From an uncultured Fretibacterium sp. (GTDB lineage: Bacteria; Synergistota; Synergistia; Synergistales; Aminobacteriaceae): 5,483 bases of DNA. The stretch covers positions 1 to 5,483 of the forward strand of contig CALAUZ010000022.1 of NCBI GenBank assembly GCA_937892105.1, given 5' to 3'. Made by a program: the position numbers and the translations under genes. Under the pieces are notes generated by a model, which was given only the letters and a program-made list of their open reading frames with translations, was not told where the DNA came from and ran no database searches. Below are positions 4,980-5,483 of the stretch, piece after piece; the first letter of the stretch is position 1, and each line of letters starts with the position of its first letter.

Positions 4980-5483
4980 TCATGCTCCCCAGACTATACC
5001 TGCTAAGACAAACCAAGCCACAGTGGCCGTGATCCCATTGCCCCAAAGGGCGTATTCAGCGGCATCCGAGTATGGAGCAGCGAGCCATTTACGAATTTGA
5101 TTTTCAGTTTTTGGCTTTTTGTTATTCATGCTGTTCCACTCGTTCCAAACCTCCTTCCAGAAAGCTATCTCCTCATCACTTGGATTAGGGGTTTCAAGGT
5201 TTGAACACCACCAGTCAGGAAATGCCTGAAGTCTGGCACATTCTGTAGGCGTGAGCTTTCGCACGATATAGGCAGGATTATTGCCCTTTTTGTCATTGAC
5301 AATTTGCGGGTCTTTGTAATCTCTCGCCATGAATGTATTTGCTCTTTCTTCTTAGGCGTGCATGAAACTTCCTACCGTAGTAGCATAAGTTGTGTCGTTA
5401 TCACCCTGAGCGTCTTCTTCGACATTTTTATAGTAAGCCCAATTATAAAACAGTAAACGTGATAAAATAACAACATGGCATAT
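4980..5483 (-). pseudogene. Phage DNA cytosine-5 methyltransferase remnant (C-terminal motifs IX-X)
   Basis: The readable 116-residue tail from ATG 5330 carries RKLTPTECARLQAFPDWW, matching motif IX of C5 methyltransferases (R-x-L-T-x-x-E-x-x-R-L-Q-x-F-P), and YALWGNGITATVAWFVLAG, matching motif X. These enzymes transfer a methyl group from S-adenosylmethionine to cytosine in DNA; phage copies are thought to protect against host restriction. Upstream the same frame stays open, reading YATTVGSFMHA, then TAA (5354-5352), then EERANTFMARDYKD. Relatives run straight through here, so the TAA looks like a nonsense mutation (GAA to TAA would give HAEEERANT). ATG 5330 has no proper ribosome binding site. 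Upstream of about 5420 the DNA becomes AT-rich (about 27% GC) and the translation loses phage character. The catalytic Pro-Cys motif is not in the window. Confidence 0.8.

Noticed and set aside
5352..5354. Recoded TAA (alternative genetic code) in the methyltransferase
   Set aside because: TAA, TAG and TGA all serve as normal stops of neighbouring genes, so a local nonsense mutation is simpler.
1..5483. CRISPR array, rRNA or complete tRNA genes
   Set aside because: No regularly spaced repeats and no rRNA or tRNA sequence were seen on either strand.

Overview
The window is a block of phage genes, all read on the minus strand (right to left). It carries the packaging-entry region of a tailed phage of the kind common in Bacillota and gut bacteria. 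The evidence is a P27-type small terminase, its usual large-terminase partner, DUF5049- and DUF3846-type small proteins, an MSHF-type phage protein and the C-terminal part of a phage cytosine-5 methyltransferase. The block is moderate in GC (mid-40s by eye). It is flanked by much more AT-rich DNA: positions 1-117 are about 17% GC and 5421-5483 about 27% GC. Both outermost phage genes are broken at or near these flanks, so I read the window as a decayed prophage fragment in a low-GC host. The host cannot be named from this sequence.

Layout from right to left. 5483-4980: methyltransferase remnant with an in-frame TAA, retaining only conserved motifs IX and X. 4979-4690: non-coding, with a plus-strand-oriented hairpin plus T run (4911-4937), a minus-strand terminator (4809-4847) and a leader with a repeated TTGC-S-GCAA element. 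4689-4393: small acidic protein with a Thr-rich N-terminus. 4382-4348: intergenic hairpin. 4292-3594: MSHF-family phage protein of unknown function. 3572-3447: a 41-residue basic protein. 3405-3079: uncharacterised protein. 3098-2916: DUF5049-like protein. 2890-2444: DUF3846-like protein with a Thr-rich extension. About 2427-2350: possible small, frameshifted ORF. 2301-2269: terminator. 2203-1733: terS. 1728-118: terL.

The main result is in terL. Its frame stops exactly inside the Walker A motif (IPKKN, then TAA) and resumes 414 bases later with GKSELAAA. The intervening 1461-1048 has the properties of a self-splicing group I intron: 5' exon ends in U, intron ends in G, P1 with a U-G splice-site pair, P10, an 8-bp P2-like helix, P3-, P7- and P8-type pairings and P9 hairpins. 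It has no homing endonuclease. Splicing would rebuild P-K-K-N-G-K-S and join the ATPase domain.

The spliced protein would still end at residue 398, soon after the first nuclease aspartate, so the present copy looks unable to package DNA. The small genes upstream of terS probably form one or two transcription units. terS and terL form a second unit behind the 2269-2301 terminator.
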